From positions 1-30,543 of the forward strand of contig LRSR01011291.1 of the NCBI GenBank assembly GCA_001579985.1: 30,543 nt of DNA, in the 5' to 3' direction. Position 1 is the first letter of the stretch, and each line of letters begins with the position of its first letter. A program made the position numbers and the translations under genes. Shown here one piece after another: positions 21,466-30,543 of the stretch. This stretch comes from Hypsibius dujardini (Eukaryota > Tardigrada > Eutardigrada > Parachela > Hypsibiidae). A model generated the notes under the pieces. It was given only the letters and a program-made list of their open reading frames with translations. It was not told the origin of the DNA and did not search any database.

Positions 21466-22014
21466 TATGTCTCTAAACATTGTGTCCCCTGACATAGTCT
21501 CCCCAAAACCTGTGCCCTTTCGACGTTCCCTCCTCCAGACATTGTGTTCTGTTAGTTTAGCGTTGCGGGCTCTTGCTGTGTCTTTTTAATAACTTTATTT
21601 TCAGCCCTAAAGAGACAGTCTGCATACAGTCTGACAGTAACGGTAACAAATGTCTGGGAACAGTCTCTCCACCGGGTGATAATGTCTGTGAGGACAGAAT
21701 GTCCACGCTGCCGCAATGTCTAGGGACAGAATCGGGTGGGACACATGAAAAGGACACAATGTCTGTGAGGACATAATGTCAACGGGCAGAATGTTACGGA
21801 CAGTCTATCCACCGGGCGATAATGTCTATGAGGACAGAATGTCCACGCTGCCGCAATGTCTGGAGACAAAGAGCCGGATGGGACATTCAAAAAAGGGTCA
21901 CAATGTCTGTGAGGACATAATGTCGACCGACACAATGTCAGTATGCCACTTTTCGGGGTGGCGGTGAACTGTACGACCAGCAACCACCAGATCCAGGCGT
22001 TCTAGACAGAATGT
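21466..22014. repeat. 140-bp tandem repeat with AATGTC/GACATT motifs
   Basis: A unit starting CAGTCTCTCCACCGGGTGAT (21661) recurs at 21801 as CAGTCTATCCACCGGGCGAT; both share GAGGACAGAATGTCCACGCT, continuing GCCGCAATGTCT, so the period is 140-144 bp. Within units AATGTC and GACAT words recur and form small palindromes such as GACATAATGTC. Inverted versions (ACATTGTGTCC) occur at about 21476-21530. Possibly the end of an undescribed element or a small satellite. It abuts the broken GPCR fragment. The sequence 20923-21465 shows nothing else recognisable apart from a C run near 21248. Confidence 0.75.
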
Positions 22015-22340
22015 CTCCCGGCGAAATCGGGAACGATCCCGGACGTGACCACGATGTAGGGCAAATTGGTGATTCTGACCCAGAAGTAGGACCCGATCAG
22101 CATTATCGCCACGGCTAACCGCGCCTGATAGAGTCGTCTCGTTGTGCTAACCAAGGACCCCGCCGTAGTGTTGGAAGTTGCTTCAATCGATGAGCCGTCC
22201 ATGACGAACCGAGGTCGTCGACGACGCACTTTAATTACGTGAGCTAATATGACAAGACAACAGATCCCGATGATGCCGACGGGGAGGAAAAAGTTCAGTG
22301 TGAAGAAGAGCTTCCCGGCGGGGACGCGTTTATCATGCGC
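22015..22340 (-). pseudogene. Rhodopsin-class GPCR fragment (TM5 to TM6), broken
   Basis: The minus strand encodes about 108 residues with a class A receptor layout. A hydrophobic TM5-like stretch contains LNFFLPVGIIGICC followed by HVIK. A basic loop begins RRRRPRF and ends STTRRLYQARL. A TM6-like stretch follows: AVAIMLIGSYFW and ITNLPYIVV. TM1-TM4 and TM7 are absent. An in-frame TGA at 22341-22343 precedes TM5, where an extracellular-loop-2 residue would be expected. At the other end coding stops inside the AATGTC repeat, so the 3' part was lost or replaced there. No splice sites that would rescue either end were found. The receptor subfamily and ligand cannot be stated. Confidence 0.6.
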
Positions 22341-22343
22341 TCA

Positions 22344-22973
22344 CTCCAACGCAGGAACGGTGGCGGTTCCGGTGGTCAAGAGTCAATTATTCGTGCTGAT
22401 TAACTTCTTATTGCTTTTTGCAGTCGGTTAATCCTGTATATTAGCAGCAATTTAATTTTACTGTAATTACGATTTTAATTATTTTTAAACAAAAAGTATT
22501 CTTTGCAATATATATATTTGTATTTTATTAAATTAACGTTACAATTTTTTTACAGTACCATAGAAATACTGAATTATTACAGTACATGACTTTGGAAATT
22601 AAATAAAAGCAAAAAGATCGCAATCGCGTCGCTTTTCATGTCTGATTTGATTCAAAATTATTCGACGCTTTTGTTAGCAAAATTAAATAAACCGCTAAGG
22701 AGAACAAACCTTATTAACTAATGTTTAGCTGATTAAGGGCAACCCAGCGCTTTAATTGTGTTGAAAATAAAAGCCGGGTCGCCGAATGTGTTAGCAAGAA
22801 GCAATTCTTTTCAGCTTCCACTATGTTTTTCCACAGAATTAGTTTGGATTTGATGTCTCTTTCTCTCTATCTGCTATGGAGAAAAGTGTAACAAAAGGAA
22901 CGGATTTTGTAATAATAGATGTAACGGTAATTGGTTGACTCGCGCTGCAAAGAAGCAGTCAGCCATATATATA
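22344..22973. other. Gene-free AT-rich stretch
   Basis: About 630 bp of non-coding AT-rich sequence between the GPCR remnant and the MITE. No exon, repeat unit or RNA gene is recognised. Confidence 0.6.
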
Positions 22974-23355
22974 CAACCTTGGTCAGAAAAATCGCGACGC
23001 TCGATTTGTCAAGAGGCAATTTAGTTCTATTTAATTATTTAATTATTTAAAAGGTATTCAATTCACCGGAAAGAATGGGAAGACGTAAAGAGTGAAACAA
23101 TGCATCGTAAAATAAAACAAATACTTTGTTTCAGGGTTTACGTCTTCCCATTCTTTCCGGTGAATTAAATACTTCTGTCAGCAGAGTGAAAGCTGTCGTG
23201 CGCAATGCACAGTCTGTGTTGCGCAAATGCGCAGTAAAATCTTATGGCCAACTATTTCCGCCTCAAATCAAAGAACTTTTTTGTATAGCCTGCAGCCTTG
23301 TGGTTACAAATTTTCCTTAACAAATCAAGCGTCCCGATTTTTCTGACCAAAGGTT
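22974..23355. mobile_element. Tc1/mariner-like MITE with a nested hairpin
   Basis: The termini CCTTGGTCAGAAAAATCGCG at left and, reverse-complemented, CCTTTGGTCAGAAAAATCGGG-like at right match over about 35 bp. TA flanks at 22972-22973 and 23356-23357 fit a TA duplication. Inside, 23054-23089 is the inverse of 23137-23172 with about one mismatch (core CACCGGAAAGAATGGGAAGA), and TGAAACAA/TTGTTTCA extends the stem toward a small loop. The nested palindrome may be a second element or a self-priming duplication. No transposase is encoded. Confidence 0.78.
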
Positions 23356-23357
23356 TA

Positions 23358-23851
23358 TCGTGGCAGGCAGAGGCTGAAATTTGCCGCGTATTTGTAACCT
23401 GTCGTATAGCATTATTACCCGGCATACGAGAACTACGAAAATGTACACAATAAAAATTTGAGTGTAGGCCGAGCTGTCACCGCCGAGTATAGGGAGTGAG
23501 ACAACTCTGTCGACACTTTGAAGTCCGGTCTAGTCGCAAGGGTCATGCTTGCCATAACGGGTGATACGTGCAGTTCTAGGCAGATTCTCTGGATAAAAAT
23601 ACTGCTAAAAGGGTGCAGGTTACGTCAAAAGGAGGGACGGTAAAGAGAGGGTTAAAGAATTCGAGGACGGCAGAACGAGACATAACGGATTTAAAAAGTC
23701 AAAGCAACAGAAGTATTTCCAAGTCTCAACAAACTACCAACTCGAGCCGGAAGAGATAACGACGTAACAACCACGTCCGCCAGATTCATAAATGCAGATT
23801 CGCAGACAGACACACACACACAAAGTCCCGCGGGCACAAAATCATTCATTA
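23358..23851. other. Gene-free stretch downstream of CEP120
   Basis: About 500 bp with no exon or repeat recognised, apart from a short CACACACACA tract near 23812. Confidence 0.55.
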
Positions 23852-23857
23852 TTTATT
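23852..23857 (-). promoter_or_regulatory. CEP120: Polyadenylation signal overlapping the CEP120 stop codon
   Basis: On the minus strand the stop reads TGAATAAATAATG: the last A of TGA is the first A of AATAAA. If used, cleavage would fall about 10-30 nt downstream and the 3' UTR would be extremely short. Presence is seen; use is inferred. Confidence 0.55.
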
Positions 23858-26800
23858 CACAATTTGGCGGCGCGGTGAGAAATGCGCAGCTCCGCCTCCA
23901 AACGCAGAATCTTCTTGTCCAGCTCGACAATCACCGTGTCGCGTTGCTGGTACACGCCAGTCCGCAGCAGCAGATTACGTTCCTCCATGGCTTGAGCCAA
24001 CTGCTCGGTCGGATCGCCATCAGCTGCGTCGTCCTCGTCGCTGTGGCGTCTGCCTTCCGTGTCGCCGCGCCCTCCGCTGCCGGAACTGGAACTGCCGCCG
24101 GAAAAGGCGGCCATCATTCCGGAAGAAGGCATATGACCGTTTATTGCTGCGAGGTGGTGGTGGTGGTGCGGCTTTTCACTGCGGCCCTTCTTGGTGGTTG
24201 GACCGTGACCCTTGCCTGCGCCGTTCCGCATCTCCGGCAGATTAAACTGCATCGCCAACCTGAAACGGACGGTGGAAAGAAAAAAGTTATATTCTTCTGG
24301 AAGCTAATTAAAATTAGGGTTGACCGTTCGAACTTTTTTTTCAACAAAAATATCGATAATTGGCTCCTATTAAAAAACCACGTCTCACGGTTTATAGTCC
24401 AGTTGTAATCCCATCTGTCACAATTGTGCGCCAGATGCGTTAAATCAAAGCGCCAGGTCAAAGAATGTCTACAGTGAAAACATTCAATAAAATCAGAAAA
24501 ACAAATTGTTGACCGAAAATCAAAATCAAAAATATTAAACCAAAGTGTCCGTACAGTTTCATAAACTTGTTGGGTTTCACTTTCTGAATGAATCTGCTTA
24601 AAGAGAGGCGATTTAGATGCATATTGATTCAAGAAAAATCAGTTGATGTTCGACGAACAAGACGTATTTTGGCAGAGCTATGACCATTTAGCTAACCATT
24701 TCAATGGTTTCGAATTGTTGCATTTCGCTCGTTTTGACCAACTTGCCAATTCCCGCTTGCCTTTTTTTCGCATTTTCATTTCGTTTGGTTTGGTTTCGCT
24801 CATTCGTTCTTCCATTCGTTTGTTCGTTCGCCGTTTTCTGGGTCTTTCATTTCATTTCCCTTTACCTATGCTTGCGAGGCGTCACTTCTTCCTCTTCCTC
24901 ATCGCAGCTTTCGCCTTCGTCGTCGCAATCATCATTTGCACCGCCCTTGTCATTCTCATCGTTGCGGTAGGAGCGACCGCTGCTGGCCTTCTGTGAGACC
25001 GAACGCTGGCTGTTGTGCTGTGAGGCTCGCTGGCCGTTGCCGTTCAGCTGGGCAATCTGCAGACGGAGCGTGGCGTTTTCCGTCTCCTTCTCCCGCATCC
25101 GTTGGTCCTTCTCCGCTTCGGCGCGCTGCTGGGCACTCTTGGCCTCGGTGAGGGCCAGACTGAGCTGCTGCTTGTAGTGCTCTTTGGACTCACAGGCGGA
25201 CGTCAAACGGCACTGCAAATCTGTCTGCAAGAAAACACACCAGAGCACAGCTTAATAAATATCGCTACCCGCGTGTCGTTTCAAGTTGATTTAGATAAAA
25301 AAATGTTTGTAAGAAACATTCTTCTGTTTGTCCTTTAGAAAATTAAAATGTTTCTTTTCAATGAACTAAATTTGAAACGCCAGAAAGCATCAGCACACCT
25401 TTTCCTGTTGTAGTCGGTTGATTTCAGCCTGTGCTTCGCGTTCCTGCTGCGGTTTCTGTCGCTCGGCCTCCTGGAGTCGTGCAATCACTCCATCCTGTTC
25501 CGTCTTCTTCTGCTTCAAGTCGTCAATCTGGCAGCATAGCTGCTTGATTTCGCCCTTTAAAAGGGCCTGTGCGGACTGTTCCAGACTCAGACGCTTAGTG
25601 AACTCTTCAAAGACCTTGGTTTTGATGCTCTCCAGTTCGTCGGTGAATTTGGTCTTCTCCGCCTGGAGAAACCGCTCCGCTTCGGTGATCTGCGGCAGAT
25701 TAAAAGCGGTGACATTATTGTTTGGAAGTAATAATTTGGGCAGGAGGGAAAGTAGTAAACGCACCCGCCTATCACGTTCGCTGAGAGCCTTTTCTTTTTG
25801 CGTGTTCTCAAGGATCAGATCGCGCAACTGGCACTCAAGGTCGTTGTACTTTTTTATGCTTTCGTCAACGTAAGCTTTTTGCTGTTTGGTCCGGCGATCC
25901 CATTCTTCGGCAATGTTGCGCATTGTATCATCCTCTCGCTTCTTCAACTGCAACACGGCATATCGATGATTATTGAGATTTTTTCCTTACTTTTCACTAA
26001 CCGGTCTTTCCGTCTGTCTGTTTGCCTGTCCGTTTGTCGGATGTCTGTCTGAATGTTTGTCAGTCTGCCGATATGTCTGTCTAATTGTCTGCCTGTGCAA
26101 ATCTTGGTTTCCGTTTGCCTGTCGGTCGGTCGGTCTGTCTCTTAATCTTCCCAAACGTCTATCTATGTCTTCTAACCTAACTGCCTGGCAGTCAGTCTAC
26201 CTATCTTCCTGCCTGCGTTCCCGCATGCCTGTCTATTTCCCTTCCGGTTAATCTGTGAGATGGTAGGATTCTTTACCTGAGCCTTAAACTTTTTTTCCTC
26301 CCGTTCTTTCCAGACCTCGAGCTCGAAGGCAGCGGTCTTCTCCATCTCCTCCAAGTTGACATATGTCGAAGGCGGTGATCGCTTACTCGTGGTCGTTGCG
26401 TCGCGTTGCGAGCCCGGTGGCGGTTTAGTTTCGAAGGGCGGCGCAGGCCGGATGGACGACGTCTCCACGGTTTGTCGATCGACCGGGCCGTAATCGTCTA
26501 AGGTCAGGCACACTTGCAGCTCACCAAGTTTAGGATATTTATCTCTGTGAAGAAACAGTATATGAAAACTGAAAAATTACAGGGGACCGAATACGAATTA
26601 GCTCGTCTAGCAAGACCAAAAGATTGGGGCCTACGTTTGGAGATCAACCACTTCCAGGCATGCGTCGTGCATTTGCCGGTCGACCGGCTGGTCCTTGTCG
26701 TAGATGACCGTCAATTCCGATCGCAGGAGCGCATCCCACCGGAACTTGGCCTGACCAATCAGTTCGTCGTGGTTGCCTCCGCCGTTTTTCCAGACCTCAA

Positions 26801-29800
26801 TACACAGCGGTGCGCTACCAAACAGGACGACTTTAAGAGTAAGCGCAAGAAAAGCAAGCCAACTCAGGAGTAGTCGCACGGACAATAAGTACAGGTAAAC
26901 GGGTAGACAAACAAGCGCACAGACAAAACTATCAAGAAACAAACAAATTGAAAGGCAAATGGATAGGTATGCAACGAAAGACAGACAAAAACATCTACAA
27001 GCAGAACGATCGATACTCAAACAAAGAGGCAGACAAGAGAGACTTACAGGAAAGGAAACGAAATCAGCAGCAAAGAAGTTCGAAAAACAAACCGGTAAAA
27101 AAAGACACACTGACAGGCAGAAAATTATATCAGCAGATAGAAAGATTTACAGGCAATAGACAGATAAACACAGACAGACGGAAAATCGAGAGATAGACAG
27201 ATAAGACAGGTAAAAAAGCTGAGCAAGACACAAGCATATGCAGCCACAAGTGACAGCAGAGACATACGTCCGAAAAGCTGTCTGCAGCTGCGTCTCTGAG
27301 CATCCAAAGCTAAACTGCGTCAGGCAGTTATTATCCAGAATGACCTCCTGCTTGGGCGGGACCTCCACCGCCGGTCTTGTCAATACCTGCGCGGCACTCC
27401 CGAAGAAAGGATACTGATAGCGCAGATACACAGGCACGGTGTAGCGGTAGTTCGGAGAGTTTATTTTGATCTTATAGAGGTAAATAGTACAGACGTAGCG
27501 GTGAGTCGCGTCGGGCAATGGCTGGCCGAAGCTGTCCGTCGAGGTGGCGGAGAAGAACCGGTCCGGTCCGAAACCGTTGATCGTCTGTGGCTTCGGTCGT
27601 GTTGCCGGTCTCATGTCTGGATCTAAACAACAGGTACCGAAGTTGGAAAAACGTGTAATCGTTAATTGGGAAAAAATGAAATACTCCACACACCGGTCTC
27701 GGTTTGGTTATCCTTTCGGAGGACCGTAGACTCGGGAGAGACCTGCGTCGACGCGGTCGCCTGGACGCGGGTCTTGGTGGGGACCGCTTCCGGTCTACTG
27801 ATCACCGGCGGCAGCGGTAGCGGCCGCGAGTCTTTCCAGTAATACTGCTCGTCCTCGTTAAACCCGCCATGACCGCTTTCTGACCGCTTCTCCGGATATC
27901 TAGGCAACATAAAGGATCAAGATACAGAGCGCTGCTAAACCAGTTGTAAAAGAGCCCTGCCAACAGACAAACAAACAGGCAGACGATGAACTAGACAGAC
28001 AGACAGTGATGCAGACAGATACAGACATAGAAAGGAAGGCTGGCAGGAATGAAAACAGACAGAAAGGCAGAGGGGCAGACAGAGGGGCAAACAGACAGGC
28101 AAAGGAAGAAACACCCAGACGGGGAACAAATGGCCGAACAAACAAGGACAGAGACATTAAGATCAGCGAATAGATATCCAGACAAGTAATAGGTAGACAT
28201 AGGAAGGCGGACAACGATATTTAAAGTCCGAAAATAGGGCATTTAAATAAATTATCTTAAACAAATTAATTTAAATGTTATTCAAATCTTGTTATCATTG
28301 TGGCTTAATTTAATATCCGTTCTGGCTCGGGTTTGTCCTTAATTTGCGATGATCACAACAGCAATCGAGCGTGCATTTAACTCTTAAGTCTTTCAGTTTT
28401 ATCGTCTTGTTTCTGTAGAACTTCTAATCACATGAATTACTAATGCTACTAAAACAGCTCTTTGCACATTTAACTGTAATTTATCTGGCAAGGGTAATAA
28501 TACATTATGTCTGTCTGTTCGTCTGTCTGTCTGATTCGAAATCTGCCGACTCAAGCTTGTAAAATTAACTGCAAACTATTTTTTCTCTGAAAGTCTTAAT
28601 TGGATAACAGGGCGAAAGACAGATTGCATGACTCAAGATACCGACAGACAAACGAAAAAACTAACTGCTTGTCCCCTTCGCCGTTTGACATTTTCTCCGG
28701 AAATCTCGGCACCAAACTTGCCGTCGGCGGCGGAGGCGGGGACGATCGGTCGTACTCGGACTTGCCGCTGAAATGCCTCGGCAGGGAAGCATAATAACCG
28801 GAATCTGCACTGTGATCCTCCTTCCGGCTGTCGATATTGTGAACGCTCCGGGAACGATGTAAGTCAGCCAGGTCGCCTGCTGCTGCCGCCGACGCCTCCC
28901 GCTTCTTCGGCGACGACCGAGCTGATGTGGGGCGATCTAGCTGTTTCAGTTCCGCGGCAACCGGCCAGAAAGATTCCAGCGTTTGGGTGCGGGCGAAATC
29001 ACTCTGATTAATCTGCTGGACGACGGACATCTCCAGGCACACCCCGACCACTGGGAGTTCCTCCGCGGGAATGTCCAGTGTCTCCGGGATGCCGAAGCGG
29101 TTCCCCGGAAACGGATGAAGCAGGAGTTCTTTTTCGACGACCACGGGGCCGTCGTCAATGCCAGTGAGGTGCTCGGCGAAGAGATCTTGGAAGAGGAGAT
29201 CGGCGGATGCGACAATGTTCCCGTCACCTTGGCATAATTGCACCTACGAAAAGAAATCTATTTTAAACCGCCTCCTGTGACTATCACTACACTTAATGTT
29301 TTTCAATAGACGGACCGAGACCCTGTATTCTGATGAATTAAAGTGACCGGTAAGATGTGGTATCTGGCGGAATTTCAAAGTAAAGACAGCATATGACGGT
29401 CCGATTATTCAGCGTAGTCGAACGTCCGAGTTCTCAAATAAAATTAGTGAAAAAATGTTCAACAGTACCGAGTCCATAATTAAAGTTGGAGTGAATTGAT
29501 GTCAAAATAAAAAGAGGACTAGCCAGTCGCAAAAAAACATGCAGAAAATGACTCACAGCTCCTGCCCTTACTGTCCCATGAATTCTTTGCTGATGTCACT
29601 AAAGATTTTGGATTTTACAGCGCCACAATTACTCCAGCAAACTCATTCTTATTTAAAAAGGCAAAAATAATTTTAATTCATCATAACACTTTTAAAAAAA
29701 ATCACGACTTACAGTTACTCTGGATATAAACTGGAGGGATTCTACTTTCCTGAATCATATAAAAATCGTGCCAAGCGAAACATCGGTCGTGGAGCTTCTT

Positions 29801-30152
29801 ACCTTTAACGATTTCTGATGCAGAAAGTACTCCTTCAACAGGTTGAAATGCGACCGGATGCAAAGTGACACTCGCTCGGGGGAATAGTCCGCGGACTCAA
29901 AGTCGCTGAATGGCTTGCTGGTGATGTGATTGCCCATCACCTCGTAGTGGAAGAAGAACTCGCCGCGGGGATTGTCGGGCGGTGACTTAGTGGCGTAATC
30001 GAAAAACTTGCCGATATTCGAGGCGTAACCCACGATGATGGACATCAGGTAAACGTGGGTGCTATCTTTGGACGGGCCGATTTGGTAGTGGCTGTTGCCG
30101 TCGGGATTGTTGACCAGTGTCGGTTGATGTTGTATCCAATATTCCTTATTCC
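23857..30152 (-). CDS. CEP120: CEP120 centrosomal protein, 5' end beyond window
   Basis: Centriole-elongation and daughter-centriole protein. Exons visible: 29803-30152, 28666-29243, 27694-27899, 27268-27622, 26635-26830 (or to 26862), 26277-26544, 25765-25947, 25399-25689, 24866-25224, 23857-24259; about 1,065-1,072 residues. In order: a C2-like domain (YQIGPSKDS, EFFFHYEVMGNHIT, SPERVSLCIRS, then LCQGDGN and VVGVCLEMS); a Pro/Ser linker; the C2 block with YPFFGSAAQVLTRPAVEV, CIEVWKNGG and LQVCLTLDDYGPVD; FELEVWKEREEKKF leading into a long coiled coil (LKKREDD, ESKEHYKQQLSLAL); an acidic and a His-rich insert; and the C-terminal MEERNLLLRTGVY. These match human CEP120 in order, from memory. 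The N-terminal C2A is missing off the right edge. The junction 27268/26830 is off phase; an acceptor at 26862 restores it but adds an unusual hydrophobic stretch. Confidence 0.93.
25996..26250. repeat. Imperfect (CTGT)n array in CEP120 intron
   Basis: CTGT, TTGT, CGGT and CTGC tetramers in intron 25948-26276, decaying toward the right. Confidence 0.88.
26880..27215. repeat. Degenerate CAGA array in CEP120 intron
   Basis: AGACAAAC, CAGACAAA, GACAGG and AGATAGAC words fill the intron between the exons ending at 27268 and starting at 26862 or 26830. It is the most decayed CAGA array here. Confidence 0.8.
27962..28150. repeat. Degenerate CAGA array in CEP120 intron
   Basis: CAGACAGACAG, GGGGCAGACAGA and CAGATACAGACA words in intron 27900-28665. 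A short CTGT run of opposite orientation sits at 28509-28540 in the same intron. The stretch between them is AT-rich and featureless. Confidence 0.85.
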
Positions 30153-30543
30153 CTAAAATATCGGGCAAAGGTCATTTGAACGTTTGCTTGATTTATTAAT
30201 CGAGAAAATACTGGTGAAAATTCAATTATCGATTATTATGTTCTTCTTATTTTAACTAACAAATACATTAAAAATTTGCACCGCTAGTGAGAAACAAGCA
30301 TTCAAAAAAATTCAATTGACGAACCAATTGCGGTTCAGTTGCTTCTTAATTAAGCAAAAATATACTAAATTTATACGTAAAACATGAATTTTTTTTTCAC
30401 GAACAAGCAGCTGGAGTGCACGCTTTTTTTGAATAATCAAAAAGACTGATTAAAACATTACATTTATTATTCTTTCTAATTAAAAATATAAACTAAAGAA
30501 AAAACGCAAAAATATTTTAAATGTATATACATATAATATATAT
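30153..30543. other. AT-rich intron of CEP120 to window edge
   Basis: Upstream of the acceptor at 30153 (minus strand) the sequence is AT-rich with no exon-like coding. The missing C2A exons therefore lie past 30543. Intron 29244-29802 likewise shows nothing recognisable. Confidence 0.6.

Noticed and set aside
23126-23320. Reading frame inside the TA-flanked MITE as transposase remnant
   Set aside because: Only 64 residues, spanning the hairpin arm; no recognisable helix-turn-helix or catalytic motif.
28666-28710. Resemblance of PRFPEK at the end of one CEP120 exon to PRYPEK at the start of the next, as an exon duplication
   Set aside because: The match is only about six residues and part of it is intron sequence; too short to support.
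1-30543. Retroelements, LINEs or other large autonomous elements
   Set aside because: No reverse transcriptase, integrase or long terminal repeats were recognised on either strand.

Overview
This is a eukaryotic nuclear window, almost certainly from an ecdysozoan animal and probably a panarthropod (arthropod or tardigrade). The evidence is a striated-muscle troponin T gene with a glutamate-rich C-terminal tail, plus animal ARIH1, LITAF-family and CEP120 genes, all with GT-AG introns and a dense load of short DNA transposons. I cannot name the species. There are no operons, bacterial signals or CRISPR arrays.

Layout from left to right. Positions 1-3499 hold no gene. They are a cluster of terminal-inverted-repeat (TIR) elements, including a PIF/Harbinger-type MITE nested in an older element, a hAT-type element with an 8-bp target duplication, and a near-perfect foldback. 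Positions 3500-9509 (minus) are a complete nine-coding-exon troponin T, with a probable non-coding first exon ending at 10417. After a gene-free stretch with two simple-repeat arrays come two LITAF-domain genes on the plus strand (12118-12987 and 15004-16236). They are a diverged tandem pair with the same exon architecture, separated by two TIR elements. Positions 16885-20496 (minus) are a complete five-exon ARIH1-type RBR ubiquitin ligase, convergent with the second LITAF gene. Positions 20497-23856 are gene-poor: a GGCA array, a 140-bp tandem repeat built on AATGTC/GACATT, a broken GPCR fragment and a TA-flanked MITE with an internal hairpin. From 23857 to the right edge (minus) runs CEP120, a centriole-elongation protein; ten exons are visible and the N-terminal C2 exons lie beyond the window.

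The genes do not form one pathway: muscle thin filament, endosomal membrane adaptor (two copies), cullin-linked ubiquitin ligase and centriole factor. The striking shared feature is that many of the longer introns carry an imperfect CAGA/CTGT-type tetranucleotide array. Exon boundaries below were placed by hand from splice consensus, reading phase and remembered family alignments. One CEP120 junction does not resolve cleanly. No wholly new system was found. The best leads are two skippable micro-exons and an unusual C-terminus in troponin T, a Gln replacing the usual catalytic-loop His in the ARIH1 homologue, the LITAF pair that differs in a PPxY motif, the pervasive intronic arrays, a 77-bp minisatellite, and a TIR family found twice and interrupted once.
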